A DNA stretch of 64,000 bases from Ariolimax columbianus (taxonomy: Eukaryota; Mollusca; Gastropoda; Stylommatophora; Arionidae). Positions 32,960 to 43,649 of the stretch are shown here, piece after piece. The stretch covers positions 86,544,204 through 86,608,203 of the forward strand of contig JAVGWX010000002.1 of assembly GCA_036924085.1 (NCBI GenBank). Reading direction: 5' to 3'. The notes under the pieces were generated by a model. That model had not been told where the DNA came from. It saw nothing but the letters and a program-made list of their open reading frames with translations, and made no database searches. Within the stretch, counting starts at the first letter, position 1; the number at the start of each line of letters is the position of its first letter. Both the position numbers and the translations under genes were made by a program.

Positions 32960-33169
32960 AACTATTTTCTGTTTCATCCAACATTGTGATACCACTCATT
33001 TCGGCCCACTGTATAAGGCTTGACGGTCCGCCAGAACGGCGTACAATAGCTCGTCGGATACTCCTGAACTGAAGTACGGCAACCACGTGACTGTTGCGTG
33101 AGATAGAAGCGTCAGTGGCGACAGCGTCGGTAGTAGAAAATAATGTTAATGTAGCCGACATCGGGCTAA
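32960..33169. other. Short unassigned interval
   Basis: A minus-strand open frame contains SIRRAIVRRSGGPSS and no recognised domain. It runs straight into purine-rich DNA. Confidence 0.35.
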
Positions 33170-33678
33170 TAATAAAAGAGAGAGAGTTGTGAGGGAGTGC
33201 GTGAGAGAGAGAGAAGAAAGAGAGCGTGAGAGAGAGAAGAGAGATAGACGAGATAGATAATGAGAGTGAGATGAGAGAGAGAGTGAGATGAGAGAGAGTG
33301 AGAAAGAGAGAGTGATAATATAGCGATGGTGAGAGAGAGAGAGAGTGAGAGAGAAAAGAGAGTGAGAGTGAGAAGTGAGAGAGAAGTGAGAGAGAGTGAG
33401 AGAGAGTGAGAGTGAAAAGTGAGAGAGAGTGAGAGAGAGTGAGAGTGAAAAGTGAGAGAGAGTGAGAGAGAGTGAGACAGAGTGAGAAGAGAGAGAGAGT
33501 GAGAAGAGAGAGAGACAATGATGATACGCAAATTATACTTAAGAAAGACAGATAGAGATAATTAGAGAGAGTGATAAGAGAGAGAGTGAGCGAGAGAAGA
33601 TAGAGTGAGAGAGAGAAGAGCGAGATGATGATACGTAAATCATACTAAAGAAATATACAGAGAAAGAGAAAGAGAGAG

Positions 33679-33720
<42 letters not shown>
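33170..33720 (+). repeat. GA-rich low-complexity block
   Basis: About 550 bp in which the plus strand is almost entirely purine, built from GAGA and GTGAGA motifs, with a local near-repeat at about 33,385-33,480. The long serine/leucine-rich minus-strand frames are artefacts of this composition. Confidence 0.95.
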
Positions 33721-34317
33721 ACAAATAAAGAATAGGTCAAAATGAGAAATGAGAATTATTAAACGTAAAATCATAATCAACGTAAGAGGTAAATAGAAAT
33801 AAGAGAACGAAGAGCTTACTGTGAGGGCTATCAAGGCTGCTGGAGAAAAAAGAAGACCCACAGTAATTTGATAGAACCAACTCAGCATAAGTTACTAATC
33901 ACATTTGCTGAAAGTTGACTAATCCACCGGAGACAGTGTAGCGAAATGATGGTAGACCCCAATACTATGGGATGGATATAAGCAGCAATTTTAAGTGAAT
34001 ATATCTCAGATCTAACTTTTTGTCAAGTTTTGAAATATAAACGCACTATATCAAGTTTCTTCATTCCGTCTGCAATAAAATCTTGGTTTTTAACGTTATT
34101 TGACAAAGATTTATTTCCTATCAGAAACAAGGATCAATTTGCAATATCTATATCCGGTTGGTTTAACGCACTACAGCAACTAGAATACGTAGAAGGTATT
34201 GGAGATCACTTGCATCAGATTACACATTTATAGATCGAGGCATGTGAATAAATCTTGGAGAGAAAAGAAATGCAGTATAAGATATAGTTACCAACATATA
34301 CTATTGAGAATTTGAGA
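33721..34317. other. Unassigned interval after the GA block
   Basis: No protein recognised. A plus frame at 34,030-34,233 has no known domain. Confidence 0.4.
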
Positions 34318-34585
34318 GGACGTCGTGGGCTAGTGGTTAAGTGACACGGCTCACAAACTGTAAGTGCTGGGTTCGATCCCCATCACAGCACCGGCCGTTA
34401 GCCCGGGGAAGCAAATTATTAGAAAATGCAGGAGGATGCAGATCCATACATAAAATGTATGCCGAAGTTGGATGCACTGGGCCGACAGGCGCAACATAAA
34501 AACCGTAGTGCAACACACATGTCCTTGGGGAATATTAAAATAAGACGTAAGCAAAAAGAAAACAACAACAAAAAAAAACAAATAT
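34318..34585 (+). repeat. tRNA-derived SINE (Family E)
   Basis: The head carries GTGGGCTAGTGGTTAAGTG (A-box-like) at about 34,326 and GGGTTCGATCCCC (B box) at about 34,370, close to tRNA internal-promoter spacing. A body of about 150 bp follows and the repeat ends in an A-rich tail (AAAACAACAACAAAAAAAAC). It is a retroposed RNA polymerase III unit and no cloverleaf is intact. Other copies of the body were not seen here. Confidence 0.7.
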
Positions 34586-35559
34586 AGCGAAGATAATGAA
34601 ACAATGAAAATCAAGATAGCAGCCAAACAACGCAGAAAAAAATTTAGATGTACAAGAGCCTAGATGCAAGATATTACGATGTTCATCCATCAAGTGTGAT
34701 GAAGTCCACTCTCTACTTTCAGCCGCGTGGACAGTCTTTTCTTTTGCTGTGTCTGGAGCTGTGATTTGGATTAAAGATAAGAAAACATCTCTTTTTGTCA
34801 ACCTCACTCTCTCGTCTTGAACTACCTTTAGTCAGTGGCAAGACATTATCAAGACTACTGGAGATAGTACATGATGCAGATTTGTTCTCAGGGTTTACTC
34901 CCGAAGCATTTCCAGCAAAGCGGTATACTCCAAGGCAGCGGATGGGGGAATGGCATCTATCGTTGTGTATCTTGATTTTACATAATAACAAGAGTACATC
35001 ATTCAGCGGGTGAGTTATGTGTTGGGCATCTCTGCCGGGCGACGTGTTCTAGTCCATGATAGTCCCGTGTCTAAATGTTACAGTCACACCAAAACCGACA
35101 CTGTCATCAGCTAGTACGAAGGGCACCAGTCATCACCAGAGCATGAAAATACGAATACCTTAGTACTAATTCATAAAGTCGATATGCATGCCAGGATAAT
35201 CGGAGTAGTCCTAATGGAATTCAACGACATGTGTCCGTGAAGACAAGTGTAAGTCGTCAACTAGTGTGAATTCCAGACATGTGTCCCTGAAGACACGTGT
35301 AAGTCGTCAACTAGTGTGAATTCCAGACATACCCGTGACCTGAAGGGCACTCATAATGAACTAAAACACCATAACAATGTTAAACCAGCAGTCGGCACGA
35401 CGTCATCTTTGAATCTCTTATACTGAGAAATGTATACTGTATACATAGTAAAGAGATATATTAAGAAGGAGATTGAACTAGAACATATATACTGTAGCCA
35501 ATAAAGCACAATGTAAGCCATAAGAGACTAGTGAAAATTTATTAACAAAATAAGCAAAT
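34586..35559. other. Unassigned interval with a 50-bp direct duplication
   Basis: No gene recognised. Two adjacent copies of a 50-bp unit (GTGTCCGTGAAGAC at 35,231 and GTGTCCCTGAAGAC at 35,281) differ at two or three bases. The frames at 34,795-35,013 show no known domain. Confidence 0.5.
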
Positions 35560-35790
35560 AGGAATGTGAAGGATCTGTTTAACTGTTAGAAAGAACTTAA
35601 ACGATAATATAAGCAATTAAATGAAATTATGAAAGATGAGATAGGAGATCTGCTAACTTATGAACTTGTAAATAGACGAACCCCATAAGATCCAGCACAC
35701 ATTCAATCAGCGGAATCTGAGATGCAAATTAATTGTGCGAAACCAACTACAAAAGAAATCAAGAAAGCCATTTTACGCCTTGTCTTCATA
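35560..35790 (+). mobile_element. LINE-X copy 2, 5' segment before the RT core
   Basis: The plus strand near 35,665-35,780 reads VNRRTP, then DPAHIQSAESEMQINCAKP and TTKEIKKAI. This matches NRPAPDNPPDIPPAEEDLL and SKEEIRRAIEFL of LINE-X copy 1 (14,180-14,300). The homology stops at about 35,790 and LINE-X sequence resumes near 36,430. The interruption is discussed in the findings. Confidence 0.65.
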
Positions 35791-35844
35791 TAGCATGTAC
35801 TTAGCAGAAAATCGCTTCCATCACACCCCGTCTGAAAGAAACTC

Positions 35845-36400
35845 GAGCTCTTGCCTGCCTCAGAGTTATGCCCAAGCGTTCATTGACATTTTGGTGTCAT
35901 CGTCTTCTTTGATCTTCCTCTGTACCGAGTGGTCCGCCGGGTACTTTGTGTTTGACAAGGACAAGAATAGCACCACTGCCTCACAGAGAGCATGTTGTAA
36001 GAGGCGAATAACTGTCTGACATGGCATAACACCGGTCATGGTTAAGTGGTTTGTTAAGAGCAGTATTGATTCGCCTAACAGGCTGCGGATCTACTTTGCT
36101 CTAGTGCCTAGTGTTTGAGTCTATTAAGATGGACTCGCACATCAGTTAACCACCCTCAAGGACATTTGTCCCAACGTAGCGGAGTAATAAGCTGCTCGAA
36201 CCTAGCCCGCTAAGCATGAAATCCTCCTCCCGGCTACATTCAGCTCATACCAGAGCTGGGACTGGCACAGGTGTATCTGCCACTATAGAAGTACAGGTCG
36301 ACTTAGAACTAAGAATTTTGTCTCTCGTGCACCACGCCAGACCTTCTATTACCCTTCTCTCTCCTAAGAGATGGCTCATGCATCGACCAAGGTTGTATCA
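35845..36400 (-). mobile_element. LINE-R fragment (minus) split by a Family C repeat
   Basis: The two outer pieces, 35,845-35,925 and about 36,326-36,400, match the contiguous minus-strand LINE fragment at 40,935-41,070 in order. The left words are GTTATGCCCAAGCGTTCATT and CATCGTCTTCTTTGATCTTCC. The right words are CCAGACCTTCTATTACCCTT and GAGATGGCTCATG. The intervening 35,930-36,315 is a Family C repeat. Confidence 0.6.
35930..36315 (+). repeat. Family C dispersed repeat, near full-length copy inside a LINE fragment
   Basis: Word order: TTTGACAAGGACAAGAATAG, CACCACTGCC, GTAAGAGGCGAATAACTGTC, ATGGCATAACACCGG, TTAAGAGCAGTATTGATTCG, GGCTGCGGATCTACTTTGCT, AGATGGACTCGCACATCAGT, GCGGAGTAATAAGCTGCTCG, TAGCCCGCTAAGCATGAAAT and CTATAGAAGTACAGGTCGAC. 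It matches the 18.8-kb copy throughout. Confidence 0.85.
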
Positions 36401-36429
36401 CATCAGAAGCAATCAAAGCATACATCCGT

Positions 36430-37690
36430 ACTTAAACGAAGCTATTATTAAAACTACTAGATCCTGTTTGGAAGAAAACATAATAACCAGTGGATTGGAA
36501 GAAAAGCTACTTAGAGATGTTACCGAAGCACGGGGATCTGGCCTGCAGCACACATTATAGGCGCATAATGTTATTTTCGGTGAATGTAAAGATATCGAAC
36601 AGGATCATATTAGAGAGATTGAAAGAGGCCAAGGACATATAGTTTGGGAAACGAGCAGACGAGATTTCTGCAAAATAGATTAATTGTAGATCACATATCT
36701 ACACTGAGAAAACAAGTTAAACAATGTGTAGAATATAAGGCTTCATTTTATTTCAGATCCGAAGAAAATATTTACGAGTTTAGACAGGAAATTACTCTGG
36801 TAATTGCTCAGAAATTGTGAAGTATTCCCAAAGTGCAGTAACATAACTAGAAACACTTACGAAAATATGAAGTTCTACATGATGGAGAACTTTCGGGTTT
36901 CTTTGAGATACGAACTAGGATGCGACAGGGATGTCTCTTACTACCATTTCTCTTTCTACTGGTCATTTAGAACACTTCTAAATACGAAAATGGAATGTGA
37001 TTACTTTTTTTTCCGAAAAGACTTGACCATCTGGGCTTAGCGGATGACTTAACCCTTGTGTCTCACAACCAGAGACAGATGCAAAATACAATAAATACGC
37101 TTACTGAATCGTCACTGAAATTAGATGTAAGGGTACACAGCGAAAAATAACAACACAGATTGGGAGAATAACGCACATAATACCAATCAGATTGTAATGG
37201 GCATAACGGTATTACAATAGGTAGATTCATTTATATATCTTGTAGTAACATACACAAGGTTCAGGATTCTCATAGAGATATTACGAAATGGAGAGAGGAA
37301 CTTTTATTGCTTTAAGGAGTTCGTGGAAATCGAAATAAATTATTTTTCACGACAAAAATAGTGATTCTAGTGTTGGCTGTTCCTATGGATCTGGGACGTG
37401 GTGAATAACGATACGTACAACTAAAAATGTCCAAGCTTTTAACGATGGATGCTGGCGCAGTAAAGAGGAAATAAGGCGGAATGATAAAGTCATTAGTATA
37501 GCACTTTGGAAAAAACATGACATATCCATGTGATGTAAATGTAAAGATAAGGCGATCGATATGAATATGACACACACGGCGGAAACCAGCTGATAGCAAT
37601 ACAGGACAGTCCTGATTCCGCAATCCTCGGGGCAAAAGAAGTAGGGGCAGACAAAAACACTAATGGAGAAAGGAAATCGAGTCAAACTTA
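36430..37690 (+). mobile_element. LINE-X copy 2, degraded RT segment
   Basis: In changing frames the plus strand shows an ILERLKEA-like reading near 36,610, then VDHISTLRKQVKQCVEYKAS near 36,690 and SLDRKLLW near 36,780 (just after motif A). A degraded YGVP-like helix and a motif B remnant lie near 36,900-36,960. The catalytic core is badly damaged. Further on, a VDSFIYLVVTYT-like reading near 37,220 recalls the YLGSxI block. Stops are numerous. The parts missing relative to copy 1 are the GPDGI block and the surrounding 150-200 bp. Confidence 0.65.
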
Positions 37691-37694
37691 AAAG

Positions 37695-38045
37695 CGACAG
37701 GACGGATACTTAACGTCTTTATACTGGTTTAGAAGACTACATAATCTATATACAACCAGTTTCATTTACATTTCCTTGCTCTAAAAGCTATACGCATCCA
37801 ATCTATTCTTAAATGCATTCATTTTCCTTGCTCCACTACTTCCTGTGCCAAAGCATTCCAAGCATTCACCACTCTGTGACTAAACAAATATTTTCGAGCA
37901 TCTAATCTGGATCTTTCTTTTGTTAATTTGAAGTTATGCACTGGTGTTCTTATAGGGGATTGTATTTTGAAAAAAAGTGTTATAGTCTGATTTATTCTTT
38001 CCTTTGATTATAATATAAACCTGTATCAAGGCAAATGGAGTTCTT
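37695..38045 (-). mobile_element. LINE-C fragment, 3' end (copy 2)
   Basis: The minus strand reads FKLTKERSRLDARKYLF, SHRVVNAWNALAQEVVE and a degraded tail. This matches RSRLDLRTYFFSQ and DAWNALPQEVVEA at the end of LINE-C copy 1. The edge ACTTAACGTC at 37,706 (reverse) corresponds to the TTAAG tail. It is 5'-truncated to about 350 bp. Confidence 0.75.
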
Positions 38046-39059
38046 CTCTTTTCTATCTGTTCTGGACATGATAATTATAACGCATGCCGGGAAGACATGT
38101 CGATGGTTGTTTCTAGCCTCTGCTCCGCCGGAGTGGAAGAGTTATGAGTGATGAATTATGCCACCGTGATTCGATATTTTGTATACTTTAGAGAGTGTTC
38201 GTCAGTTACATTTGTTGATTGAACTCGATCTAAAATCGAGCCACTTTTCAGATTTAGCGATATGTAAAATGAATGTAAAATTCATGTGCATAAAGCCATG
38301 TCAAAGCTGGAATGTTTCGTCTGCAACGTTTCAAACCCTGGCCAGCCTTCTGTACGAATTACAGGAAATAAACGTCATGGAGGTTCACAAAGGTGTTAAG
38401 TGCAGGGTCTTTTTTCGACTGATTTGGCAAGTTTGATTTGTCGATGTGGAAATACAATTTAGAGAAAAAGATAGTGTTTGATTATAGAAGAAATGTAAAA
38501 AAATCAATAAAGAGATACAGGAAAAAACAGATTTAACTAGAACATACTCGCAAACTTGTGAAATAAATACATATACATGAGCAAGCCAGTAGCTAATTAA
38601 GCAGAAAACGGCATTTGTTTTAAAAAATGATTAATAAGAAAATGTGCTATTTCAGAATATTAGAAGATGAAGATAAAAATGGTTGGAATAAAAAAAAGAT
38701 ATTGAAGAATATAAAAGAATATAAAAGGAAATAAGAAGAATGAGACAGAACACGATAAATGAAAAAAAAGGTATTAGGAGATGAATAACGATAGAAAAGA
38801 AAAACAAGATAAAATAATATTAAAAGAAGAAGTTAGACTTGCTAAACGAAAGATGATAATTAGGGGAACAGGAAGAAACAAAAGAAGAGGTTAAAGAATA
38901 CACGTAAATTAGGACAGGAAAATTAATACAATTCAATGAAACGATATTTTAGGAAATAAGTGAGAGCAATAAAGAACGGAACTGTTAAATAAAGCTAAAA
39001 AAAGGTAAAATATGATATTTCTTAAAGGTCATAGAAAGAGAGGAGGCGAACGTCTGGTT
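38046..39059. other. Unassigned interval, AT-rich then purine-rich
   Basis: No gene recognised. The part at about 38,180-38,470 resembles 22,200-22,400 (GTTAAGTGCAGGGTCTTTTT, then GATTTGTCGATGTG). From 38,460 to about 39,030 the plus strand is dominated by A and G, parallel to 22.4-23.2 and 33.2-33.9 kb. Confidence 0.45.
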
Positions 39060-39335
39060 AAGTGAAATATACTTGTCTGACATGTTAGTAAGTGTCAGGT
39101 GAAACATACTAATCTGACATGTTAGTCAGGGTCAGATAAAACATACTGATCTGACATGTTAGTCAGGGTTAGGGTAAAACATACTGATCTGACATGTTAG
39201 ACAGGGTCAGGTGAAACATACTGATCTGACATGTTAGTCAGGGTCAGGTGAAACATACTAACCTGACTTGTTATTCAGGGTCAGGTAAAACATACTGATC
39301 TGATGTTAGTCATGGTCAGGTAAAACATAGTGACC
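39060..39335 (-). repeat. Family B minisatellite, 37-bp monomer, about 7 copies
   Basis: Tandem units containing CTGATCTGACATGTTAG, CAGGGTCAGGT and AAACATA repeat about every 37 bp. They are the reverse complement of the array at 55.9-56.2 kb. Confidence 0.95.
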
Positions 39336-39595
39336 TAGACCCTCACCTCGACTACCTCGTAGTTCTCTCTGGAAACAAGTTGTTCTTCTTGGCAGTCTTA
39401 CTAATGAGAGGGGAGATCGATGCAATCCCCGTAGTAGTGAGCGACATAGAGATGTAGCCAAACATAGCACAATCGTCTAGAGGACCCCGGTCCACCATCA
39501 ACAACAAGCTCGGGATGTGAGGAGAGCTTCTACAGTTCGCCACTTAACGTTCTTTTCAGGGCCCACAAAAGAATATACATATTCATTATGGATAT
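39336..39595 (-). repeat. Family B body, reverse copy
   Basis: On the minus strand: CCATAATGAATATG, GGGCCCTGAAAAGAACGTTA, CTCACATCCCGAGC, GGTGGACCGGGGTCC, ACTACTACGGGGATTGCATC and CGAGGTGAGGGTCTAGG. It then enters the 37-bp array. The same order is found at 55.63 and 61.29 kb. Confidence 0.85.
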
Positions 39596-39959
39596 TAACA
39601 ACAAAAACAACATAACATAGAGAATATAAACTTGGTAAAAAACGAGAAATGAACAGATTATACAAAAATCGAGTTTACATTATAACGAAGAAATGCTTAC
39701 GATTTCAGCCGGCTGAATATCCAATTATATGAAGTGAAAGTGGTTGCCTGAACTGTTATAAGATGGTATCTCTAACACTTTATCCCCGACAGCATTATAT
39801 GTCATGCCTAACTTCAGGTTTTCAATAACACAACGATGGATTGTGCTGTAGAACTACAGTCGTTTGTTGTTTAGATTCTCACATAAAGATTGTAGTGTGT
39901 GTTAGTTATTTAGTTAACTACCTACTTAATCTTCCTTTGTTCCAGGAACACCGCTGAAC
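39596..39959. other. Unassigned interval
   Basis: AT-rich, with no recognisable feature. Confidence 0.45.
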
Positions 39960-40540
39960 GCCTGGATAAGCTTAGGTCGTCTGTCCACCGCCAAGTGAGT
40001 TGCGTCGGTGGCTGTGAGCCATGCCGTTGCACAATCACTCTTTTGTCATCTGAGTAGAGGCAGCTGATAGAATGCATTCTCATGAGATAAACCAGCGGTT
40101 ACTATTTCTAAAAAGTACTCTGCACAAGATGCAGTGTCGACTATTCTTCGAATGTCATCGTTTCACAGTCTGTCTTATCTGGTAACAACGACGATCTTTC
40201 TCAAACACTTTATTTGACACGTCGAAATTATGTTCTCATGTGCCTTTGACAGGGGCCATGTATGGTAGTGGTAGAACAGATGTGACATAACTATATTGTT
40301 TATCAGCTGTTGCTTAATTACTAAACTAAAGCTTGGGTGTCTAGGCAGTGGTGACAGCTGATTTGACATCTAGTCTAAATTTCTCTTTCGAGCCTACCTT
40401 CTGCCGCAAAATACTGCCCAAATTCTCAAACTGTTTGGGCTACTGAAAGAAACATCGTTTACATTTATGTTGAGTGGCTCTAGTGCTCTGCGGATCGTGA
40501 AAGTTGATGTCTTCGTCTCGCTGATATGTATATTGTATTT
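39960..40540 (-). mobile_element. LINE-R fragment, post-RT region
   Basis: The minus strand contains ETKTSTFTI near 40,515-40,490, a NINVNDVSFS-like stretch, then HTWPLSKAHENIISTCQIKC and LRKIV near 40,260-40,190. A degraded NDDIRRIVDTA block follows near 40,150. This order (kinked helix, thumb, ETW/TW motif, KCLRKI, DIR) is usual for RTE-like ORF2. Several frames are needed and no RT catalytic motif remains. Confidence 0.55.
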
Positions 40541-40544
40541 GATA

Positions 40545-40740
40545 GTATTTTGTTTCATAAGTAATCAATCGATTAATCGTTAAATCAATTAATACATCTT
40601 CAAATGAATCAATCATTAAATTTATCATTCAATCATTAAAAAACGTTCAATTATCAAATAAGTCAATCATTAAATGAATCCTCCGAATATCAAATACATC
40701 AATCATTAAATCATTCAATCATGAAATGAAAATATATAGA
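40545..40740. repeat. Degenerate AATC/ATTAAAT simple repeat
   Basis: Imperfect repetition of AATCAATCATTAAAT-type words over about 190 bp. A related patch occurs at 41,585-41,670. Confidence 0.8.
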
Positions 40741-40930
40741 TGGAACAGATGGCGCCATAACTGGCTGCGGGTCTACATTGCTATTCTGTTTTAGTTTATT
40801 ATAGATGCGGCCAGACCATGGATTTGCAGGGAATTGACACTAGTCGGCGAAAATGTGTTGTTGTTTTCTATTTGGACTGGTTAATTCGTTCGTTTTGTGT
40901 ATTCTCTTCCGTCCAATTATCCTGAAATTG
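40741..40930 (+). repeat. Possible Family C fragment
   Basis: GATGGCGCCATAACTGGCTG and CGGGTCTACATTGCT resemble the ACGGCGCAAACAGG plus GGGTATACTTTGCTC region of Family C. Only about 70 bp is convincing. Confidence 0.35.
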
Positions 40931-41600
40931 CAGCCTCCGCTACAGTCATACCCACGCATTCATGGATATATTGATGCCATCGTCTTCTTGGTCTTCCCCT
41001 TCACCTTTTACCTGACACCATACCTTCTATTACTGTTCTCTCGAGACTGCTGTGTCTCTTGATGTGACCAATGTATTTGCATTTTCTAGCCAAAATGGAA
41101 TTGATAAACCAGTTCTCCTCTATGCTCAACTCTTGTCGAATGTCTGCATTTGTCATTTTCTTTGTACAGGGTAATCTGAGGATCTTTCTGTAATATTTTG
41201 ACTCGAAGGATTCCATTCTTTGTCTGGAAGATTTGGTAATCGTCCATGATTCGCAGCCATAAGCTGCCACAGGAAAACACAGGCTCTCAAGACTTTTACT
41301 TTTATAATTTTGTTGGGGATCTGATATAATTACTTCAGGCTGTTCAGTCTTTGCATTGCCATGGTTAGTCTTCTTATGATTTATTTCGAGCAGTCGCCAT
41401 TTTTGTAAATCCTAGAGCTCAGATATTCAAAATGTGTGACCTGATCTATTTCCTCACCACCCACTGTAAATGTATGCTGACATTGTGTTTTGTCGGTGGT
41501 CATTATCTTTGTTTTATTTATGTTTATAAACAGGTTTTGATCATTAATGTGTCCATTTACGGCTGAAATTAGATGCACTTCGATATATAAATACATATTT
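40930..41600 (-). mobile_element. LINE-R fragment, C-terminal third of ORF2
   Basis: The minus strand at 41,596-41,381 reads NINKTKIMTTDK, FTVGGEEIDQVTHFEYL and YKNGDC. The 41,270-41,001 stretch reads YGCESWTITKSSRQRM, ESKYYRKILRLPCTKKMTN, DIRQELSIEENW and CKYIGHIKRHSSLE. GRPRRRW and CVGMTVAEAA follow below 41,000. It is the region between RT motif C and the C-terminus of an RTE-like protein. The FADD motif is not included. One frameshift separates the two halves; otherwise it is well preserved. Confidence 0.85.
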
Positions 41601-43158
41601 AATATATCAATTTATCTATCAATCAGTCAATAAATCAATCAATTGCTAAATCAATATGGCAATCAATCAATACATTTTCCTCTCTTAGTGGAGCATAAAC
41701 TTTCAACAGAATACAAGGCAAGTCATCAATCATTGAGCTGGTTTCTTCTAATGACGTTTTCGGTGTTTAAAGTTTCTGCAAGAGGAAGTAGCCAGTCATA
41801 TGTCCATCGTCCATAGTCGACTATTACGATATTCCTGACAGACTATATTGTTACTAATCTTCGCTCCCCTTTTGAACCCCGACTAATATTGATGATTGTA
41901 AAATAAATGTATTTTATTGTTGTATTTTGAAGTATCATTTATTATAATTTCTTCTTCTTCATCTTCTTTTTCTCCTCATATTGTTCACTTTTCTACTATG
42001 TTCATGTCTTTTTCCCTCTTGGTAGAAGACTATACAGGAAAGACTAGTTGATATATCTTTTCATCATTAACAGACATTTAAGCCTGTGTATTGACGGAAT
42101 GTGCAACGTCATTATTTGGAGCGTCTTCAACAAAAGCTGGGTTATATTTTGTAATTAATTTTTTGTTCAGTTTCAGTGCGGCATAGAGATTTAGTAAATT
42201 AGGTTAAATATTTCTATGAAGACACACCACAAACAAGAATGGTCGTTACTCGTTTTCGGTACGCTGGGTCGCATATCCCCTTTGGGTGTTCCATAAATGG
42301 TATGTGTCCACTGTAAGATAGCCGGCTGGGACTTCTCTGCTAGAGTGAGAGGCAGGGTCGTTGCTGAGAACAGCGGTTCATACTTGAGAATAAGGGACTT
42401 TAGCTTTGGGGTGGTTATCTTTGACCTCTTTAATGAGTGTCGTTATCGTCTTTATCCCTACTTCAGAAGGTGCAGAGATGCCGGGTGGGACATAAGTGGA
42501 TAGTAGATATAGAGCCATCAAACCTTCCGTTCCTTGTGTGGATCTACTGTCCTGGCCGTAATGAAGCTTGCGGGAATGAAAGTCTGACATCTTGGTCACA
42601 GTGTTACTCACAGTGGGGACACAGGTAATTGATAGAGATGACATTCTGAAGTTGATCATCGACCGCCTTGTCGATGAAGACACTGCAGTCGAATAACAAG
42701 CTACGCATACATTGCATTACTTTGAAATTATAAGGCGGTGCTGTACAGAAAGAGTCGCTTGAGAGGACGTAACAAGAGTATGTACATCCAGCATGCTACA
42801 TGAACCATCAGTATCGTCATGCCTCGTCATTTACTGAGAGGAACTAAGCAGCTATGGGTCTACTCGAAGTTATAATGTCGTTGATTTTAACATAACAGAA
42901 CATAACGATAACATAAGCTATCAAACACAGAATATCGCTACTTGAGTCTTGATTGTCCATGTTAAGCGCTCAGCTGATTTCCAAAACATTGAAACCTCTT
43001 AATTCAGCCTAGAGATATATTTTCTTGAGATGAAAGAATATGCCCATTGCCTCTTAGTTGCATGTCATCTGGTGCGTCTAGAGAGGATTTTTCCCTGGCG
43101 CGAACAAAATCATCATGCAGAACAAAGTGTCACAAAAGTGCCCATCACATGTTCTCAC
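41601..43158. other. Unassigned interval with a minus-strand open frame of 101 codons
   Basis: A minus frame at 42,683-42,378 reads through IKTITTLIKEVKDNHPKAKV and PYSQV. That faintly recalls the helix-strand IxxLIxxVKxxxPxAKVxxSQ of SGNH hydrolase-like proteins, but no catalytic Ser, Asn or His motif is present. An AATC-type simple repeat is at 41,585-41,670. Otherwise no gene is recognised. Confidence 0.3.
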
Positions 43159-43418
43159 CTTATTTTTCACTGGAAGGTGTTATATCTTTGTATGTGACAA
43201 ATATACTGTCTGACTCTAATCTGTCTTTGTGTCCTTAATTTCTAAAAACAATACTGTCACAAGTTTTTTAGTTTCAAAACTAGACACACAAACAAAAAAA
43301 CAATTTAAAAAAAAACTGCTTTTAAGATGTTTGAGAAATCATTCACACAAAAATAAATCAAAGCCAGACAGTATACTTGTTACATACGAAGATGTAACAC
43401 CTTCCAGAGAATAATAAG
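43159..43418. mobile_element. Foldback (MITE-like) element with about 80-bp inverted arms
   Basis: The left arm CTGGAAGGTGTTATATCTTT, then ATACTGTCTGAC, is mirrored by the right arm GTATACTTGTTACATACGAA, then GTAACACCTTCCAG. The inner parts (TCTGTCTTTGTGT against ACACAAAAATAAATCA) also pair imperfectly. Mismatches of roughly 15-20 percent mean the hairpin is old. There is no coding content. No clear flanking duplication was found. Confidence 0.75.
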
Positions 43419-43649
43419 ATTAAACAAAGTGGAGGACAATCTTCCCAGACGAGAATAACTGTATAAGTGGATAGCATCAAATTATGAATAGGAAACAGTC
43501 TGGCAGATTGAATCTTCACTGCAAGAGACACATGGTTCACTGCAGATGGTTGCAGTCGTTGTACAACATGTAAGGAGTCGAGAATTGTCGTGTTACAAAA
43601 GTGCAGCTTTGCTCAGAAGTTCACGTCGTTTGAAATTGATTATGGGTCA
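43419..43649. other. Unassigned interval
   Basis: Between the foldback element and the mariner copy. No feature recognised. Confidence 0.4.

Noticed and set aside
33166..33531. Long serine/leucine-rich minus-strand frames (121 and 186 codons)
   Set aside because: They translate a GA-rich low-complexity block. No start context or domain.
34795..35013. Overlapping plus and minus frames of 72 and 90 codons
   Set aside because: No domain or repeat similarity was recognised, and both cannot be coding. Left as unassigned.
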